A stretch of 43,305 bases of DNA from a virus: IMG/VR virus record IMGVR_UViG_3300035698_012288, positions 1 to 43,305 of that record; one strand, written 5' to 3'. Of the stretch, positions 37,073 to 43,272 are shown piece by piece (within the stretch, counting starts at the first letter, position 1; every line of letters begins with the position of its first letter). The notes under the pieces are model-generated. The model did no database searches, was not told the origin of the DNA, and was given only the letters and a program-made list of their open reading frames with translations. Position numbers and translations under genes: made by a program.

Positions 37073-37131
37073 GTAAAGTTTTATGTAAACTTAATTGTAA
37101 AGTCTTTACGCATTGTTTACGTGTAGTTTAC
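37073..37131. repeat. Phased array of six GTAAA/TTTAC sites
   Basis: Three GTAAA copies (37073, 37085, 37097; 12-bp period) followed by three TTTAC copies (37105, 37116, 37127; 11-bp period), forming two facing groups about 4 bp apart. Copies 2 and 6 extend to TGTAAAC and GTTTACA. The array lies about 60 bp upstream of the -35 box of the 36983-37011 promoter. Confidence 0.6.
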
Positions 37132-37163
37132 ACATCGAGCTAAAAGTGTGCTGTCTGTAAAAG

Positions 37164-37553
37164 TTAAAGTACTCCTAGTAATTCTAAAAACTCATCCTTC
37201 GTGTTGCTACCAGAGAGGTACTGGTGTAATCTAGAGTGGCACGAACAGCACAGAGTAATTAGGTTAGAATCTTCGTTGTTTGCGTTTTGTGGATCTCCCG
37301 AATTAGAATGATCCTGATGATGGACGGCAAGCCTTTTATCGTCAATGTTGCAAATCGAGCATCTATAATGATCCCTCTTTTTAATTTCTTCCCTTTTAGT
37401 ATTCCATTTATCGACAAGTCTTTTAGAAACCTTTTTCTGGTATTTACCGAGACAGCCCCTACAACAAAATGTCTTTGCTTTCGGATATATCCAATAAGAA
37501 GAGCGCATAAAACTCTTCTTGCAGAAAAAACATTTACACTTTACCATTTCCAT
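37164..37553 (-). CDS. HNH endonuclease, 129 aa
   Basis: N-terminal treble-clef half (CKCFFCKKSFM, FCCRGCLGKY) then the HNH core: RDHYRCSICNI, AVHHQDH and NLITLCCSCHSRLH, holding the HH/N/H catalytic residues and a CxxC..CxxC zinc site. This two-zinc form is typical of free-standing homing endonucleases. Surrounded by non-coding repeats, which suits a mobile gene. The start is supported by a -10 element 6 nt upstream and the absence of a Shine-Dalgarno site. Confidence 0.88.
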   Translation of the reverse strand: MEMVKCKCFFCKKSFMRSSYWIYPKAKTFCCRGCLGKYQKKVSKRLVDKWNTKREEIKKRDHYRCSICNIDDKRLAVHHQDHSNSGDPQNANNEDSNLITLCCSCHSRLHQYLSGSNTKDEFLELLGVL

Positions 37554-37559
37554 ACTTCA

Positions 37560-37568
37560 ATCATAACA
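37560..37568 (-). promoter_or_regulatory. Extended -10 promoter, leaderless start of the HNH gene
   Basis: On the minus strand TG-T-TATGAT (hexamer 37560-37565) ends 6 nt before the ATG at 37553; TGTACA 18 nt upstream is a fair -35. It matches the leaderless pattern of the late genes, here on the other strand. Confidence 0.6.
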
Positions 37569-37595
37569 CGATCTATATCAATGTGTACAGACTTA

Positions 37596-37604
37596 TGCTA
37601 TAAT
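37596..37604 (+). promoter_or_regulatory. Extended -10 promoter on the plus strand with no gene downstream
   Basis: TG-C-TATAAT (hexamer 37599-37604), the same nine bases as the promoter at 3194-3202. The expected start is 37611-37612, the first base of the hairpin below. No plus-strand gene follows, so the product would be an RNA. Confidence 0.5.
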
Positions 37605-37611
37605 CCCTATC

Positions 37612-37667
37612 ATAGGTTAATCTCTATAACTCGGTTGACTCGGGTTCAATATAGAGATTAGCCTATT
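37612..37667 (+). ncRNA. Candidate small antisense RNA with a 17-bp hairpin
   Basis: Arms 37612-37628 and 37650-37666 pair over 17 positions with one U-G wobble on the plus strand; an inner ACTCG/CGGGT pair leaves loop GTTGACT. The 3' arm plus flanks (37645-37667) is identical to 37900-37922, so the RNA would be complementary over 23 nt to the mRNA leader immediately before the ribosome site of the 37670-37888 gene. No strong terminator follows (TTCTTTACTT). Confidence 0.45.
37645..37667 (+). repeat. 23-bp direct repeat, copy 1
   Basis: TTCAATATAGAGATTAGCCT followed by ATT; the exact second copy is at 37900-37922. The two flank the 72-aa gene. An inverted, one-base-different copy of the core is at 37612-37628. 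Confidence 0.85.
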
Positions 37668-37669
37668 CT

Positions 37670-37888
37670 TTACTTAGATTCTTCTACAGATAATTTTCTG
37701 GGATTCCTGTTTGGCTTCCAAGTAACGACGTGTCCGCTAGTTTCTTTTTCAAACTTAACATCGCCATACCATGCCATTAGCTCATTGCTTACTGACTGAA
37801 CTAGCCTTGACAGTTCTTTACAAAACCTTTCTTCAAAATCGTCTTCCGCAATCATTTGCAACCTATCATTTTCAAATTTAACATTCAT
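37670..37888 (-). CDS. Hypothetical protein, 72 aa, flanked by repeats
   Basis: Begins MNVKFENDRLQMIAEDDFEE, with a helix (RFCKELSRLVQSVSNELMAW) and a polar C terminus (TSGHVVTWKPNRNPRKLSVE). AAAGGAGG precedes the ATG and abuts the 23-nt repeat. Unrecognised; may be under antisense control or be a small mobile unit. Confidence 0.65.
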   Translation of the reverse strand: MNVKFENDRLQMIAEDDFEERFCKELSRLVQSVSNELMAWYGDVKFEKETSGHVVTWKPNRNPRKLSVEESK

Positions 37889-37899
37889 TTTTACCTCCT

Positions 37900-37922
37900 T
37901 TCAATATAGAGATTAGCCTATT
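37900..37922 (+). repeat. 23-bp direct repeat, copy 2
   Basis: Identical to 37645-37667. In the minus-strand mRNA it lies directly before the Shine-Dalgarno site of the 72-aa gene. Confidence 0.85.
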
Positions 37923-37925
37923 TCT

Positions 37926-38474
37926 TTAAATTAAACCCTCCCTAACAAAGTGATCGTAAACAGTAATAGCCAAAGTATCAATAAAATTTCTAGCCATAGC
38001 CCGTTGTCTTTCATTATTCCAAATTATTACAAAATTAGAAGTATTACTGTATTGATTATAGTTGATTAGATAAGCTTTTTCGATAGGGATTTTAGCCAGC
38101 TCTGCGACTAGAAAATAGAAGGGGACTTGCATTTCTCTTGACCAGCTCAGACTATCAGTGTTACCAATTTTCCATTCAAAGAGATTGGGAACATCAACAC
38201 AGTCTAAAACCGCCGAGAGATCAAATATTTCATTATAAGGAACTATGATCTTCTGCTCTGGCAAGGGTTTCTTAGGAGTGATAGGGGTGAGCCATTTAGG
38301 GAATAGCCCTTTGCTTCGGGTAAATTCAGCTATCTCCTCATGTTTATTTTTCCCATATTCCATCTGGGGAGTAGAGGGAGTGTCCATGTGGAAATAGGTA
38401 GAGATAGCCTGGTCAGTCTGGCCTCTCGCCCATAAGCTCAATAGTGAGTAGCTAACTCTTAGTTTCTTTTTCAT
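37926..38474 (-). CDS. RecB/Cas4-like PD-(D/E)xK nuclease, 182 aa
   Basis: The opening VSYSLLSLWARGQ (S.S.l..w..C-like start) and YGKNKHEEI (H of the conserved helix) lead to FDLSAVLDCVDVPNLFEWKI, giving the D...EWK catalytic core (about D91, E99, K101), then QVPFYFLVAEL as the QxxxY-like helix. This is the order of RecB-type exonuclease domains. The family's iron-sulfur cysteines are missing. Likely in recombination or DNA end processing. No Shine-Dalgarno site is visible. Confidence 0.78.
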   Translation of the reverse strand: MKKKLRVSYSLLSLWARGQTDQAISTYFHMDTPSTPQMEYGKNKHEEIAEFTRSKGLFPKWLTPITPKKPLPEQKIIVPYNEIFDLSAVLDCVDVPNLFEWKIGNTDSLSWSREMQVPFYFLVAELAKIPIEKAYLINYNQYSNTSNFVIIWNNERQRAMARNFIDTLAITVYDHFVREGLI

Positions 38475-38502
38475 AGTTATTGACTAAGGGCAGGTTTAGC
38501 TT

Positions 38503-38613
38503 CTACTTTCTATATTTACCGTGAGCATCACTTGGCTCTTTAGCAATGTGTAGCAACACTGCAATACCGAACAGGACAAATGCTCCCGACAAAACGTAAG
38601 TTAAAATTTCCAT
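38503..38613 (-). CDS. Tiny membrane protein downstream of the SPFH gene, 36 aa
   Basis: One membrane helix (ILTYVLSGAFVLFGIAVLLH) and a polar tail (EPSDAHGKYRK). AAAGGAGTTAGT precedes the ATG, only 13 nt after the SPFH stop. Size and position suggest a partner subunit of the SPFH protein; inferred. Confidence 0.55.
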   Translation of the reverse strand: MEILTYVLSGAFVLFGIAVLLHIAKEPSDAHGKYRK

Positions 38614-38626
38614 ACTAACTCCTTTC

Positions 38627-39478
38627 TTACGGCATTTGAATTAATGCTTGGGAATCCCCCATCATATAGGCTGGCAAGACTCCATTCCATCTCTCTATCC
38701 ACTGCTTTTTTAGCAACTGGTCCGAGATTGTCTCTCTCTGCAAGAGCTGTTCCTTCGCTTTTCCTTCGGCCTCAGTAATCATTCTTTCTTTCTCGTACAC
38801 GGCCTGTTCAGCTCTATTCTTGGCTGTCTCTACCTCAACCGCCGCCAACTGTTTACCCTCAATAGCATTTGCGTACTCCTCAGTGAACTTGATCTCTCTT
38901 ATTCCAACCGAGTCTAGCAAAATACCATTGTCAGCAAACTTCGGTCTTAGTACCTCTTCGATCTTGGCCTGGATCTCTTGGATGTTGCCAGTATAAAGCT
39001 GGGTGGCTGTGTATTCTCTTGGGACATTCCTTGCCCAGATCCGAGAATCAGTCTTAACTATCTTTTCAACCAGTGCCGCCTCATTACCGATATTGTTCAC
39101 GATCCAGGTTGTTTTAGTCGGATCAACGCTGAATCTAACCGTGTAGTAAATATCGACCTGTTGCCCATCAGAGGTATTAGTGTCCACCGGAAAGTCCTTG
39201 TAGTCAGCCTTAGAACTCCTCTGTTTTTCCTCTGAGGTAGTCTCGTAAACTAACCGCTTGGTATTTAACTTAACTGTCCGATCAGCGAACGGGGCTACTA
39301 GATTAATACCCGGGTAAAGGGTTCTTCCGGTTGGTTTACCGAATCGTAGCACCTCTTTAACAGAACCCGCTCCCACTGTCTCTACTGACGCACCTAGTAA
39401 AATCAAAAGGGAAACTGCAACTACCGCACCTGCGACTAGATTAAAGAGTCCCTTATCTTTTTTTGTTTCTTCGTACAT
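38627..39478 (-). CDS. SPFH / band-7 (prohibitin-HflC-like) membrane protein, 283 aa
   Basis: N-terminal membrane helix (LVAGAVVAVSLLILLGASVE, about 14-33), then the band-7 domain: GSVKEVLRFGKPTGRTLYPG-INLVAPFADRTVKLNTK, DTNTSDGQQVDIYYTVRFSV, and PREYTATQLYTGNIQEIQAK. A helical tail (QLAAVEVETAKNRAEQAVYE, KERMITEAEGKAKEQLLQRE) builds the cage in this family. Length is normal. SPFH proteins form large membrane rings and control proteases such as FtsH; HflKC affects lambda lysis-lysogeny. In a phage it may block superinfection or protect phage proteins. AGGAGGTGAG precedes the ATG. Confidence 0.88.
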   Translation of the reverse strand: MYEETKKDKGLFNLVAGAVVAVSLLILLGASVETVGAGSVKEVLRFGKPTGRTLYPGINLVAPFADRTVKLNTKRLVYETTSEEKQRSSKADYKDFPVDTNTSDGQQVDIYYTVRFSVDPTKTTWIVNNIGNEAALVEKIVKTDSRIWARNVPREYTATQLYTGNIQEIQAKIEEVLRPKFADNGILLDSVGIREIKFTEEYANAIEGKQLAAVEVETAKNRAEQAVYEKERMITEAEGKAKEQLLQRETISDQLLKKQWIERWNGVLPAYMMGDSQALIQMP

Positions 39479-39495
39479 AATTGTTTCTCACCTCC

Positions 39496-40149
39496 TCATA
39501 ATAAATAACTAATAAATTTAAGACTGTGTTTTGTATTGAAACTGTCTGGGATAGCTAAGATTGTTTGGTAGGGTTTTAAATCTAATGAGGAGATACTATA
39601 AATAGGGATTTTACTTTTATCGAGAAAGACTAGAAAAAAACTATCAACTGTTTCATGGAGGTTCTTTTTATTGCCGCTCTTTTTATGGGGACATTGGAGA
39701 GAAAAAGTATAGCGCCGGTAATCACTATCTAAGTGAGAGGATTTTACATCAATCCTTTTTTTGTCCATTAAGAAATCGTATGGGGCATCACCTCGCTGTC
39801 TTGTTATTTTCTTTCCTTGTTTTTCCATAGACCTTGCCACCTTCTCCTCTATGATTATACCGAGAGATGGTCTTATCAAACCAGCTTTGTTTAAAAAAGA
39901 ACGAACACTGTTAGGTTTCAAATCTAATTTCTTGGCTACTTTATAGGTACTGAAGCCTAGATGATACAGGTTAATAACCTCTTTATGATCTATTGTATTA
40001 AAATCAGTCCCTTTATGCCTACAGTCATTACTGCAAAATATTCTTTTTTTGAAGGTGCAAGGGCTTTCCCACTGCCAACCCTTTTTATTTCGACTACAGC
40101 CTACCTTTTTCCTTCTCAAGATTACTTGGCAAAAATCACACCTTCTCAT
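39496..40149 (-). CDS. Zinc-finger, HTH and PD-(D/E)xK fusion nuclease, 217 aa
   Basis: Residues 1-48: treble-clef-like zinc finger (CDFC...CSRNKKG..C..K.IFCSNDC). Residues 52-92: helix-turn-helix (VINLYHLGFSTYKVAKKLDL, KPNSVRSFLNKAGL). Residues 95-217: nuclease-like domain with EEKVARSMEKQGKKI, DAPYDFLMDKKRIDVKSS (D...DVK core) and YRRYTFSLQCPHKKSG. This combination matches free-standing homing endonucleases with a PD-(D/E)xK core, such as the I-Ssp6803I type. Its gene lies inside an operon of other genes and overlaps the upstream one. Confidence 0.75.
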   Translation of the reverse strand: MRRCDFCQVILRRKKVGCSRNKKGWQWESPCTFKKRIFCSNDCRHKGTDFNTIDHKEVINLYHLGFSTYKVAKKLDLKPNSVRSFLNKAGLIRPSLGIIIEEKVARSMEKQGKKITRQRGDAPYDFLMDKKRIDVKSSHLDSDYRRYTFSLQCPHKKSGNKKNLHETVDSFFLVFLDKSKIPIYSISSLDLKPYQTILAIPDSFNTKHSLKFISYLL

Positions 40150-40273
40150 TTCTTCTTCCTTTAACTTTTTTAATACCGTCCTTAAAACCTTTCTTGTAGC
40201 CTTCCTTATAAGTGGAGTCTATGAATAGAAGGGCAAGAACAGCCAGTATCGCTCCTAAAACAAAAAGATACAT
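40136..40273 (-). CDS. Small membrane protein, 45 aa
   Basis: One membrane helix (LFVLGAILAVLALLFIDSTY) followed by repeated Lys-Gly turns (KEGYKKGFKDGIKKVKG). Its start overlaps the upstream stop (TAATG), and the 3' end overlaps the nuclease gene by 14 nt. Function unknown. Confidence 0.55.
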   Translation of the reverse strand: MYLFVLGAILAVLALLFIDSTYKEGYKKGFKDGIKKVKGRRNEKV

Positions 40274-40692
40274 TATTCCTCCTTTATGCTAAAACTAATT
40301 TGTGGTGCACGTTCCTTTTCAAAGATACCATCCGGCATTTCCCCGACTTCTTTTAGGTACTTATCGATCTTAGAGGAGTCTACCTTGTAAAAGGTAATTT
40401 CTTTGAGAAAGGGTTTGGCTTTCTGGGTCATGTCCTTATGATAGCCGTATTTTTCCCCGAATCTTCGATAGATTGCCCTCACCCTTTCCCCAATCACGCC
40501 TCTAAAATTATCACTCACTTTATTACCAGCTTTAGCAATATCCTCCTTGACCTGCTTGACTAGACCATCAATCATTTTCTGCATATCAAGAAGCTTCATT
40601 AGTTCGTCCTCGGCTTCCTTCTTGAGAACGAGTTTACCAGCTTCCTCAGCAAACTGAGTAATGGCTTTTGGGTCAATGGTAACGGGTTTCAT
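40273..40692 (-). CDS. Hypothetical helical protein, 139 aa
   Basis: Long helices (ITQFAEEAGKLVLKKEAEDE, LLDMQKMIDGLVKQVKEDIA) then a conserved-looking GNKVSDNFRGVIGERVRAIY, RRFGEKYGY segment and a beta tail. The pattern recalls phage proteins that pair with a single-strand-binding or recombination protein, but I cannot assign one. Confidence 0.6.
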   Translation of the reverse strand: MKPVTIDPKAITQFAEEAGKLVLKKEAEDELMKLLDMQKMIDGLVKQVKEDIAKAGNKVSDNFRGVIGERVRAIYRRFGEKYGYHKDMTQKAKPFLKEITFYKVDSSKIDKYLKEVGEMPDGIFEKERAPQISFSIKEE

Positions 40693-41060
40693 CTTAATCT
40701 AAACCTTCCTCCTCTTTTGGCTATCTCGAACTTAGTATCAACTCTCTTGAGAATCTCTTTTATTTGATGTAGCTCTTGATTTCCCTTCTCCAATAGTTCT
40801 ACAATGGTATCAGGTTGTTGAATTGACTCAGGTTTTTCCTGGGTCTTTTCTTTCTTCTCTTCGTATTTTTCCTGTATTTTCCTCTGAAATTCCTTATAGT
40901 CAGCAAAGGTAGCACTGGTATTAATACGACAGATGGTAACTACGGATCTCTTGGCAATCTTGGCTGTGTCAGCCGATTTCCAGCCTAGTTCAAGCAACCC
41001 CTTGATTCTCTTAAACTCTGGCTCTTTAAGATATTTACTTTTTCTCTTTTTTAGTTCCAT
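40689..41060 (-). CDS. HTH protein, 123 aa
   Basis: Residues 10-50 (KEPEFKRIKGLLELGWKSAD, TAKIAKRSVVTICRINTSAT) form a resolvase/transposase-like helix-turn-helix, followed by a charged coiled coil and a basic C-terminal tail (EIAKRGGRFRLR). Start preceded by GAGGTGAATAAATTAAT. Overlaps the next gene by ATGA. Possibly a regulator or replication-initiation accessory; not certain. Confidence 0.65.
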   Translation of the reverse strand: MELKKRKSKYLKEPEFKRIKGLLELGWKSADTAKIAKRSVVTICRINTSATFADYKEFQRKIQEKYEEKKEKTQEKPESIQQPDTIVELLEKGNQELHQIKEILKRVDTKFEIAKRGGRFRLR

Positions 41061-41106
41061 ATTAATTTATTCACCTCACTTTCGATGGGCAGGAACAGGG
41101 CAGTAA

Positions 41107-42018
41107 TTATTTCTCTTCTTCTTTTCTCTCTTTCAATAAGACTCTGGCTTCGTCAGCCATCTCTTTCTTGAAATGATCCACTAAGAAGTTAAGCACAAAA
41201 TTGCTATCTGAAACTTCCAGGCAATCGTTCAAAACTCCAGCTTTCATCAGAGCTTTCGTATCTTTATCGAGTAACTTTCTCGCTAATGTTTTTATCTTTG
41301 TCATAATACCTCCTCTCTTAGAAATTAATTTTATATTTTTTCCTTCAACATTCCAGCAATGTCTGTACTTCCCTTTTTGAGAACAAGTGTGACCGCCAAT
41401 GTCTTCATCGAACTCAATGCCGATAAGGGGATAGGATGACGAATCAATCACTTTTCCTGTTTTCCCTCTCACTTTTGAATCGCAACAGTCATCAAGAACT
41501 ACTACTCTATCTCCTACTTTAAATGTACTTGCCATCTTCTCACCCCCTCTCAATACTGGTTTTACAAATACTGGTTCTACAATTTTCCAATTTTTCTGAT
41601 ATTCCCAAATGTTTTTTCTAAGAATGAACCCTTCACTCGCTGAACTAAAATTCCGTCCATCATATTCTGGCATTCCAGGGAAAGATTTTACTATGTCCGT
41701 TTCCCCCTTCTTGTTTATGACTGTATCTCCAACCTTAAACTTTCCTACCTTTTTTAGCCCTTGGGCTATCTTAAATTCATCAAGGGAAATAATATTCCAG
41801 CCATCTTTCTCATAGTAGCCACGATTGCAAAAGAGAAACTTATTTTTTGCACATACGCAAGTCTTTTCCGAATAGTTACTGAAGTGATTAGGGCCGCTTG
41901 TTGGTTTGTCCCTATCCACCCAATTCCATCCGCCCTTCTCATAAATCTCCATTAACTCATCGTATCCTTCTTGGGTCTTCGTATTGACTACCGTGTTTTT
42001 AATTTCTTTCAATTCCAT
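41107..42018 (-). CDS. Multi-domain protein with two internal Shine-Dalgarno/ATG signals, 303 aa
   Basis: Three regions in one frame. Residues 1-160: WNWVDRDKPTSGPNHFSNYS and FKVGDTVINKKGETDIVKSF modules. From M162 (41535): ASTFKVGDRVVVLDDCCDSK, VRGKTGKVIDSSSYPLIGIE, an SH3/KOW-like domain. From M239 (41304): MTKIKTLARKLLDKDTKALM, a helical domain of a type usually encoded as its own small gene. Both internal ATGs follow good ribosome sites (GAGAGGGGGTGAGAAG and AGAGAGGAGGTATT), translated here as LRGGEK and SKRGGI. Either a fusion by loss of stops, or one gene giving three nested products. Confidence 0.65.
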   Translation of the reverse strand: MELKEIKNTVVNTKTQEGYDELMEIYEKGGWNWVDRDKPTSGPNHFSNYSEKTCVCAKNKFLFCNRGYYEKDGWNIISLDEFKIAQGLKKVGKFKVGDTVINKKGETDIVKSFPGMPEYDGRNFSSASEGFILRKNIWEYQKNWKIVEPVFVKPVLRGGEKMASTFKVGDRVVVLDDCCDSKVRGKTGKVIDSSSYPLIGIEFDEDIGGHTCSQKGKYRHCWNVEGKNIKLISKRGGIMTKIKTLARKLLDKDTKALMKAGVLNDCLEVSDSNFVLNFLVDHFKKEMADEARVLLKERKEEEK

Positions 42019-42041
42019 ATATTCTCCTTTCTTCTAAAGAA

Positions 42042-42593
42042 TTACTTGGACAGGTATTGACTAATAATCTGGCTTGCTTCTTGTTTTGATAAACCTTCTC
42101 GGTATTGTTCGAGGCATTTGGTAGAAATTAAGGTTATTTGAGATTGAGTAGCTGGCTCAAAGGGAGCAGGAGTGGTTGGCGGAATAGCCCTGAGTGCCTG
42201 AGGTGGAGCTGTTGCTGGCTTATCTGCCCATTCAACGAAAGAACAACCCGTGGCTTGTTTGGTTGTGAAGTCCCATTTCTGAGTAGAACACTTGATATGT
42301 TTTTGTCCTTTAGATTCAAAATAGACTAAGGGGTTAGCACAAGTAGGACACTGACGACCCGGGACAGTCTCAACGGGCTTCTTTGCCTTGCTAAATCCAC
42401 TTTTAATATCGGGCTTGTATCCGTCTTTAATGAATGTTTGTGAAGCGACTGACATTTGTTCTAAGAGGCTCTCGAAGCTAGGCTTTCTTAAAGTAACTTG
42501 CCAGGGTAAACCATTTGGGTCAATGACTTTACAATTGGCTGAACCAACTGCTTCCGGCATTCTAGATTGAAGGCTACTTTTCTTTGGTGTCAT
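42042..42593 (-). CDS. Zinc-ribbon DNA-binding-type protein, 183 aa
   Basis: N-terminal strand region (KVIDPNGLPWQVTLRKPSFE), a zinc ribbon CPTC....CSTQKW....GCSFVEW at about 82-122 resembling topoisomerase zinc ribbons, a Pro-rich linker, and a C-terminal helical hairpin (SKCLEQ-like, KQEASQIISQYLSK) of the kind found in phage recombination and exonuclease proteins. A role in single-strand DNA handling is possible. Confidence 0.6.
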   Translation of the reverse strand: MTPKKSSLQSRMPEAVGSANCKVIDPNGLPWQVTLRKPSFESLLEQMSVASQTFIKDGYKPDIKSGFSKAKKPVETVPGRQCPTCANPLVYFESKGQKHIKCSTQKWDFTTKQATGCSFVEWADKPATAPPQALRAIPPTTPAPFEPATQSQITLISTKCLEQYREGLSKQEASQIISQYLSK

Positions 42594-42768
42594 TTCTGTC
42601 CTGATAACGATTAATAATCAACATCAGCATACTTTGGGAGAGATCGTATTTTTGGATTAGCTCTCGGTAGCTCATAGGGTCACGACTTGGTTTGGTATCT
42701 CCAAGCTTACTGTAGCCCTTCTTGTCTAGATATATTTTAATATTACGTTCTGTCTTTTCTTCAGCCAT
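42574..42768 (-). CDS. Small HTH-like protein, 64 aa
   Basis: ATG at 42768 follows AAGGAAAAACAAA and is preferred to an upstream ATG at 42855, which lies inside the next gene. Residues 30-57 (DPMSYRELIQKYDLSQSMLM, LIINRYQ) look like a simple helix-turn-helix. Basic and acidic ends. Overlaps its downstream neighbour by 20 nt. Confidence 0.55.
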   Translation of the reverse strand: MAEEKTERNIKIYLDKKGYSKLGDTKPSRDPMSYRELIQKYDLSQSMLMLIINRYQDRNDTKEK

Positions 42769-42910
42769 TTTGTTTTTCCTTCTTTTTGATAAATGGTAGT
42801 TGTCCACACTCAACATCTTCACATTGCCATTTTTTAAGTTGCATCTTACCTCCATTAAAGCTCGATTTTCTGGTAAAGATCATCTTTTTTCCACATTTTG
42901 GACATTTCAT
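42761..42910 (-). CDS. Small zinc-ribbon protein, 49 aa
   Basis: CPKC (residues 3-6) and CEDVEC (30-35) form a four-Cys rubredoxin-like ribbon; Lys-rich C terminus (FIKKKEKQNG). Start shares one base with the upstream stop (TAATG). Too short for confident family assignment. Confidence 0.65.
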   Translation of the reverse strand: MKCPKCGKKMIFTRKSSFNGGKMQLKKWQCEDVECGQLPFIKKKEKQNG

Positions 42911-43272
42911 TATTCCCAATCACTTTCCCCGTAAATTTTGATACAGTTATCTTGTTTCTCTTCCATTGATCCCTTGTAATCATCTGCTAAATAAGTAGGC
43001 AGCCAGCATCTAGTTATTTCACCATCTTCGTCTCTCTCAATATTGCTTCCTTCATACTTACAGCTATCGTTCCACAGTTCATGAAAACTCTCGTCTGCTT
43101 CAGACATACAACTTTCCAAAGAAGCCTGCCTATTTAAATCGTTCAGTTTCTCTTGCTCAAAAATTTCTTGCTCTTGCTTAATAGACTTCTGTTTAACATC
43201 GTAATTGAACCACCCACACCCAAGAATCGAAAACCCGATAATAGTAGCGATAACAATTTCTTTATGTTTCAT
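42910..43272 (-). CDS. Putative lipoprotein or membrane-anchored protein, 120 aa
   Basis: Short basic N terminus, hydrophobic stretch and a possible lipobox (IATIIGFSILGCGWF; ILG|C). After a charged helix (QEQEIFEQEKLNDLNRQASL) there are four more Cys (ESCMSEADESFHELWNDSCK, CWLP, DNCIK), fitting a disulfide-bonded exported domain. Phage lipoproteins of this size can act in superinfection exclusion; inferred only. The 5' end is duplicated at the left edge of the window. Confidence 0.65.
   Translation of the reverse strand: MKHKEIVIATIIGFSILGCGWFNYDVKQKSIKQEQEIFEQEKLNDLNRQASLESCMSEADESFHELWNDSCKYEGSNIERDEDGEITRCWLPTYLADDYKGSMEEKQDNCIKIYGESDWE

Noticed and set aside
37612-37667. tRNA-like GGGTTCAAT inside a hairpin
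   Set aside because: The fold is a single extended hairpin with one small inner stem. There is no room for D and anticodon arms.
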